Assembly: GCA_945872245.1 (NCBI GenBank)
Contig: CAMBZB010000033.1
Location: forward strand, 1-24,299
From: Flavobacterium psychrophilum
Lineage (GTDB): Bacteria; Bacteroidota; Bacteroidia; Flavobacteriales; Flavobacteriaceae
DNA: 24,299 nt
Direction: 5' to 3'
The notes beneath the pieces were generated by a model that made no database searches, was not told where the DNA came from, and saw only the letters and a program-made list of their open reading frames with translations. Shown here piece after piece: positions 21,582 to 24,299 of this stretch (its first letter is position 1; every line of letters begins with the position of its first letter). The translations under genes and the position numbers were made by a program.

Positions 21582-21608
21582 CCCCTCTTGAGAGGGGTTA
21601 GGGGTGTG
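21582..21608. repeat. REP-like hairpin element
   Basis: cccctct (21582-21588) and agagggg (21591-21597) form a compact inverted repeat followed by ttaggggtgtg. It resembles the 3' part of the element at 12612-12663. Its end supplies the TGTG at the -33 position of the next promoter. Confidence 0.5.
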
Positions 21609-21635
21609 TTTTTCAATATTAATTTTCTACTTTTG
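21605..21635 (+). promoter_or_regulatory. Promoter of the YkgJ-family gene
   Basis: TACTTTTG (21628-21635) is a full -7 match, with TGTG (21605-21608) 19 nt upstream as a one-mismatch -33 box. The TTG start codon at 21659 is 24 nt further on. Confidence 0.65.
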
Positions 21636-21658
21636 TGTCACCATTTTAAATATTAAAC

Positions 21659-22153
21659 TTGAAAAAAATCCTAGACAATCTTCCTAAAGAGGCCAAAGAT
21701 AAGCATATCGAAAACAAAAAGTATTTTGATAAGTTGAAAAAAAAGGTACCAAAAAACTTGGATTACGTGATGCAGGATTTACACGATTCCGAATTTAAAA
21801 AAACCGATTGTTTGAAATGTGCCAATTGTTGCAAAACTACCGGCCCTTTATTCACTTCGGCTGATGTGGAACGTATTTCAAAACACCTGCGACAAAAACC
21901 ACAACAATTCATCGACCAATATTTGCGCATTGACGAAGACAAAGATTATGTGCTGCAAAGAGTTCCTTGTACTTTCTTGGACATTGACAATACTTGCTTT
22001 ATTTATGACGTCCGTCCAAAAGCCTGTCGCGAATTTCCCCACACCGACAGGAAGAAGTTTCAGCAAATTTCTGATTTGACTTTGCAAAACGTGGCAATTT
22101 GCCCTGCAGCATTCAATATTGTCGAAGAAATGAAGAAGAAAATGCCAATGTAA
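21659..22153 (+). CDS. YkgJ-family cysteine-cluster (metal-binding) protein
   Basis: A 164-residue protein of the YkgJ family, predicted to bind zinc or an iron-sulfur cluster. The signature CLKCANCCKTTGP (51-63) is followed by CTFLD, CFIYDVRPKACREFPH and CPAA, giving the usual set of about eight cysteines. Start choice: TTG at 21659, because it gives the N-terminus KKILDNLPKEAKDKHIENKKYF expected from relatives, while the first ATG is internal (residue 38). No terminator follows, and a permease gene begins about 130 nt later with its own promoter. The biological role of the family is poorly known. Confidence 0.85.
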   Translation: MKKILDNLPKEAKDKHIENKKYFDKLKKKVPKNLDYVMQDLHDSEFKKTDCLKCANCCKTTGPLFTSADVERISKHLRQKPQQFIDQYLRIDEDKDYVLQRVPCTFLDIDNTCFIYDVRPKACREFPHTDRKKFQQISDLTLQNVAICPAAFNIVEEMKKKMPM

Positions 22154-22234
22154 AGGGTTGCTTATTTCAGAAATAGCCTAAATGAACTGTGTAAATTTAA
22201 AGTCAATTATTAAAGGTCATTCGTGTTTAAGCTG

Positions 22235-22242
22235 TACTTTTG
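22235..22242 (+). promoter_or_regulatory. Permease gene promoter, -7 element
   Basis: TACTTTTG matches the consensus and lies 39 nt before the TTG start at 22282. No TTTG at the -33 position. Confidence 0.5.
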
Positions 22243-22281
22243 GCATAAGAAAAGTAAATTCATATTAGAAACCGAATCAAA

Positions 22282-23517
22282 TTGAATCTAGAATATTTCA
22301 TAGCCAAACGACTCATAACTGCTAAACATTTTAAAAGTAGCATATCTGCACCCATAATAAAAATAGCCATTTCGGCAATTGCTATCGGAATGATTATGAT
22401 GATTGTTTCGGTAGCCACCGGAATTGGGCTTCAGCAAAAAATTCGTGAAAAAGTTTCCGCCTTCAACGGACATATTATCATATCGAATTACGACAACAAT
22501 CAGTCTGAAGTCACGCTGGTTCCCATCTCCAAGAAACAAGATTTTTATCCAAAATTCACATCAGTTCCAGAAGTAAGCCACGTTCAAGCCATTGCGAGTA
22601 AAGCGGGGATTATTAGAACCGAAACCGCTTTCGAGGGAATAATTCTCAAAGGTGTTGGTGCGGATTATCAATGGAATAATATCAAAGAATTTATTATTTC
22701 AGGAAGATTGCCAGATTATTCAAGAGGAATTAATCAAGAAGTGCTTATTTCTCAGTTTCTTGCCAATAGGTTAAATCTTAAGGTCGGCGACAACTTTAAT
22801 ACATTTTTCATCAAAGAAAATCAAAATCAACCCCCAAATATCCGAAGATTTAAAATCACTGGAATTTTCAATTCTGGGTTTCAGGAATTTGACGCCACTT
22901 ATATAATTGGAGACATTCGACACATACAACGCATCAATAAATGGAGGCCAGATCAAGTCGGCGCTTTTGAGGTATTTGTGAATGATTTTGATAAAATCAA
23001 GACGGTGGGTGAAGAAGTATACCAGCAAACGGCATCTACACTAGACACCAAAACCATAATCGAAAAATACAGTTACATATTTGAGTGGCTAAAACTCTTT
23101 GATTTTAATATCATAATTATATTGGCGGTAATGATTTTGGTCGCCACTATCAATATGGTTGTGGCATTATTGGTCCTCATTCTCGAACGAACCCAGATGA
23201 TAGGAATACTTAAGGCGTTAGGTACTAACAATTGGTCCGTAAGAAAAATATTTTTATACAACGCCTTCTATCTTATAATAAGAGGACTATTTTGGGGGAA
23301 TCTAATCGGTATTTCATTGCTTCTTATGCAACGCTATTCTGGTGTAATACAACTTAATCCCGAGAATTATTATGTAAATCAGGCGCCAGTCTATCTTAAC
23401 TGGGGATACATACTGCTGCTAAATCTACTCACGATTACAGTTTGTTTTATGGTATTATTGATTCCTTCTTACATTATAACCAAAATTTCTCCGGTAAAGG
23501 CCATCCGGTTCGATTAG
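22282..23517 (+). CDS. LolC/LolE-like ABC transporter permease (FtsX/MacB core)
   Basis: A 411-residue inner-membrane permease with the topology of the lipoprotein-releasing LolC/LolE family: a first membrane helix (about 24-48, PIIKIAISAIAIGMIMMIVSVATGIG), a large periplasmic domain (about 50-265) and three C-terminal helices (about 270-300, 320-345, 373-398), ending with the conserved KISPVKAIRFD. The segment LVLILERTQMIGILKALGTNNWSVRKIFLYNA is the FtsX-domain cytoplasmic coupling region that meets the ATPase. No ATPase gene is adjacent, so the LolD partner must be encoded elsewhere. The start is a TTG (22282), giving the N-terminus LEYFIAKRLITAKHFKSSISAPI usual for the family. Lipoprotein release is the likely role; a macrolide or peptide exporter is the alternative. 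Confidence 0.85.
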   Translation: MNLEYFIAKRLITAKHFKSSISAPIIKIAISAIAIGMIMMIVSVATGIGLQQKIREKVSAFNGHIIISNYDNNQSEVTLVPISKKQDFYPKFTSVPEVSHVQAIASKAGIIRTETAFEGIILKGVGADYQWNNIKEFIISGRLPDYSRGINQEVLISQFLANRLNLKVGDNFNTFFIKENQNQPPNIRRFKITGIFNSGFQEFDATYIIGDIRHIQRINKWRPDQVGAFEVFVNDFDKIKTVGEEVYQQTASTLDTKTIIEKYSYIFEWLKLFDFNIIIILAVMILVATINMVVALLVLILERTQMIGILKALGTNNWSVRKIFLYNAFYLIIRGLFWGNLIGISLLLMQRYSGVIQLNPENYYVNQAPVYLNWGYILLLNLLTITVCFMVLLIPSYIITKISPVKAIRFD

Positions 23518-23731
23518 GGATTTAAATAAATATTTTTTTCTTGGAGCTATTTCCCGCCATTCATTACAATCCACGCCAAAGAGCGTTGGATTTCCACTTC
23601 TACAGGGGCTAGGGCAGATGATTCAACCGCAAATTTTGATTGTATCATTGTGATTTTGAAAAACCTCTTCATCCAACCCACACGCTTTCAGTTCATTAAA
23701 AAATACTTTAAAAAAAGAATAGAAAAGGGGG
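23518..23731 (+). repeat. Intergenic region with a repeat-like element before the rRNA promoters
   Basis: Within this gap the string around 23540-23622 (ggagctatttcccgccattc, then a hairpin, then ggggctaggg) resembles a sequence I recall as recurring between genes in Flavobacterium genomes. The hairpin is aatccacgc (23568-23576) / gcgttggatt (23583-23592) with a one-base bulge and a 6-nt loop. No open reading frame of note is present. Confidence 0.45.
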
Positions 23732-23761
23732 TTGTAAAACTGAATAAACGCACTACTTTTG
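23732..23761 (+). promoter_or_regulatory. rRNA promoter P1
   Basis: TTG (23732-23734), 19 nt, TACTTTTG (23754-23761), continuing CACCCGC. The same TACTTTTGCACCCGC core is repeated at P2, 179 nt downstream. Confidence 0.8.
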
Positions 23762-23780
23762 CACCCGCATTGCAGCAGAC

Positions 23781-23790
23781 GTTCTTTTAA
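23781..23790 (+). promoter_or_regulatory. boxA-like element after P1
   Basis: gttcttttaa lies 20 nt downstream of the P1 -7 box and begins with the GTTCTT shared with the stronger element after P2. Confidence 0.35.
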
Positions 23791-23816
23791 ATCAAAGAGA
23801 AAAAAACGGATAATAG

Positions 23817-23848
23817 TTTGTTGGAGGAGTAAAGGATTTGTATCTTAG
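23817..23848 (+). promoter_or_regulatory. Possible third rRNA promoter between P1 and P2
   Basis: TTTG (23817-23820), 20 nt and TATCTTAG (23841-23848) fit the consensus with one mismatch in the -7 box. It lacks the CACCCGC extension of P1 and P2. Confidence 0.35.
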
Positions 23849-23909
23849 CCTTCCTGAAAAATCAAAAATTCGATAAAAGCATTTTAGAAAAAAATAAAAT
23901 ATTTTTTTC

Positions 23910-23940
23910 TTGCCAGATAAAAAAGAGTTAGTTACTTTTG
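23910..23940 (+). promoter_or_regulatory. rRNA promoter P2
   Basis: TTG (23910-23912), 20 nt, TACTTTTG (23933-23940) and then CACCCGC, identical to the core of P1. The mature 16S begins about 185 nt downstream. Confidence 0.8.
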
Positions 23941-23982
23941 CACCCGCTTTGAGAGATAAGCGAAAAAAAATAGAAAACGAAA

Positions 23983-23998
23983 GTTCTTAGACATATTG
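23983..23998 (+). promoter_or_regulatory. boxA-like antitermination sequence in the rRNA leader
   Basis: GTTCTTAGACATATTG resembles the GTTCTTTGACATA-type conserved leader sequence of Bacteroidota rRNA operons. It lies 43 nt after the P2 -7 box, in the place where NusB/S10 recruiting boxA sites are found. Confidence 0.5.
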
Positions 23999-24124
23999 AA
24001 TTGACAGCCGTTTTAGGAGAGATCTTAAAACACAAATAAAGAGAGTAAGAGAATCGAAAGATTTAAAAAACCACTAGAATTTGAGTCGCATAATAAGTAG
24101 CTTAAGAAATTAAGCAAATAATAT

Positions 24125-24299
24125 ACGATGAAGAGTTTGATCCTGGCTCAGGATGAACGCTAGCGGCAGGCTTAACACATGCAAGTCGAGGGGTATAGTA
24201 GCAATACTAGAGACCGGCGCACGGGTGCGTAACGCGTATGCAATCTACCTTTTGCAGAGGGATAGCCCAGAGAAATTTGGATTAATACCTCATAGTATA
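24125..24299 (+). rRNA. rrs: 16S ribosomal RNA, 5' part only
   Basis: GAAGAGTTTGATCCTGGCTC begins at 24130, the universal 16S start (E. coli position 6), so the mature 5' end is near 24125. It continues with GATGAACGCTAGCGGCAGGC, CACATGCAAGTCGAG and CGCACGGGTGCGTAACGCG, a pattern typical of Flavobacterium. The gene runs off the right edge after about 175 nt. Confidence 0.97.

Noticed and set aside
22155..22175. Short inverted repeat after the YkgJ-family gene
   Set aside because: Five base pairs with a bulge and no T run, too weak for a terminator.
1..24299. CRISPR arrays, insertion sequences, prophage or toxin-antitoxin modules
   Set aside because: No regularly spaced direct repeats, transposase, integrase or phage structural genes are visible; the MazG-like gene has no toxin partner.

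Overview
The window comes from an AT-rich genome of the family Flavobacteriaceae (Bacteroidota), most probably a Flavobacterium. The evidence is a gliding-motility ATPase (GldA), a DAHP synthase fused to an AroQ chorismate mutase in the order usual for Bacteroidota, a TonB with the EFPGG motif of that phylum, many Bacteroidota-type promoters (TTTG, about 19 nt, TAnnTTTG), and the first ~175 nt of a Flavobacterium-like 16S rRNA gene at the right edge. Most genes are core housekeeping genes. I see no insertion sequence, prophage or CRISPR array.

Layout. 1-2013: the end of a four-helix-bundle gene, metF, and a small membrane protein. 2014-2913 (minus): gldA. 3093-7292: an aromatic amino acid operon of pheA, an aminotransferase, tyrA and DAHP synthase/chorismate mutase. 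In front of it is what looks like a complete transcription attenuator: a promoter, a 24-codon leader peptide dense in Phe and Tyr codons, an antiterminator pairing and a rho-independent terminator 6 nt before pheA. 7398-8042: a secreted protein of unknown function. 8188-11317: rsgA, dtd (overlapping the next gene), a MazG-like pyrophosphohydrolase, and aroA under its own near-consensus promoter. 11334-11407 (minus): tRNA-Pro(GGG), divergent from queA (11548-12597). 12696-13337 (minus): a flavin reductase-like protein. 13911-19661: an energy-transduction locus of exbB, exbD1, exbD2, tonB, a small membrane protein, a PstS-like lipoprotein and a secreted TPR protein. 19765-20790: queE and a secreted stand-alone TonB C-terminal domain. 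20845-21549 (minus): a SAM methyltransferase. 21659-23517: a YkgJ-type cysteine-cluster protein and a LolC/E-like permease. 23732-24299: tandem rRNA promoters, an antitermination-like leader and the 5' end of 16S rRNA.

How the genes fit together. aroA supplies EPSP on the way to chorismate. The DAHP synthase/chorismate mutase opens the pathway and turns chorismate into prephenate. PheA, TyrA and the aminotransferase finish Phe and Tyr, and the leader peptide would sense charged tRNA-Phe and tRNA-Tyr. queA and queE both serve queuosine biosynthesis. The Exb/TonB block would energise outer-membrane TonB-dependent transport. The strongest candidate for an undescribed system is the Phe/Tyr attenuator at 3093-3293. 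Other points of interest are a stop-loss overlap in dtd, an intergenic-type microrepeat carried in frame inside aroA, a perfect 13-bp hairpin inside the gene after tonB, an orphan secreted TonB domain, and duplicated rRNA promoters with a possible third one between them.
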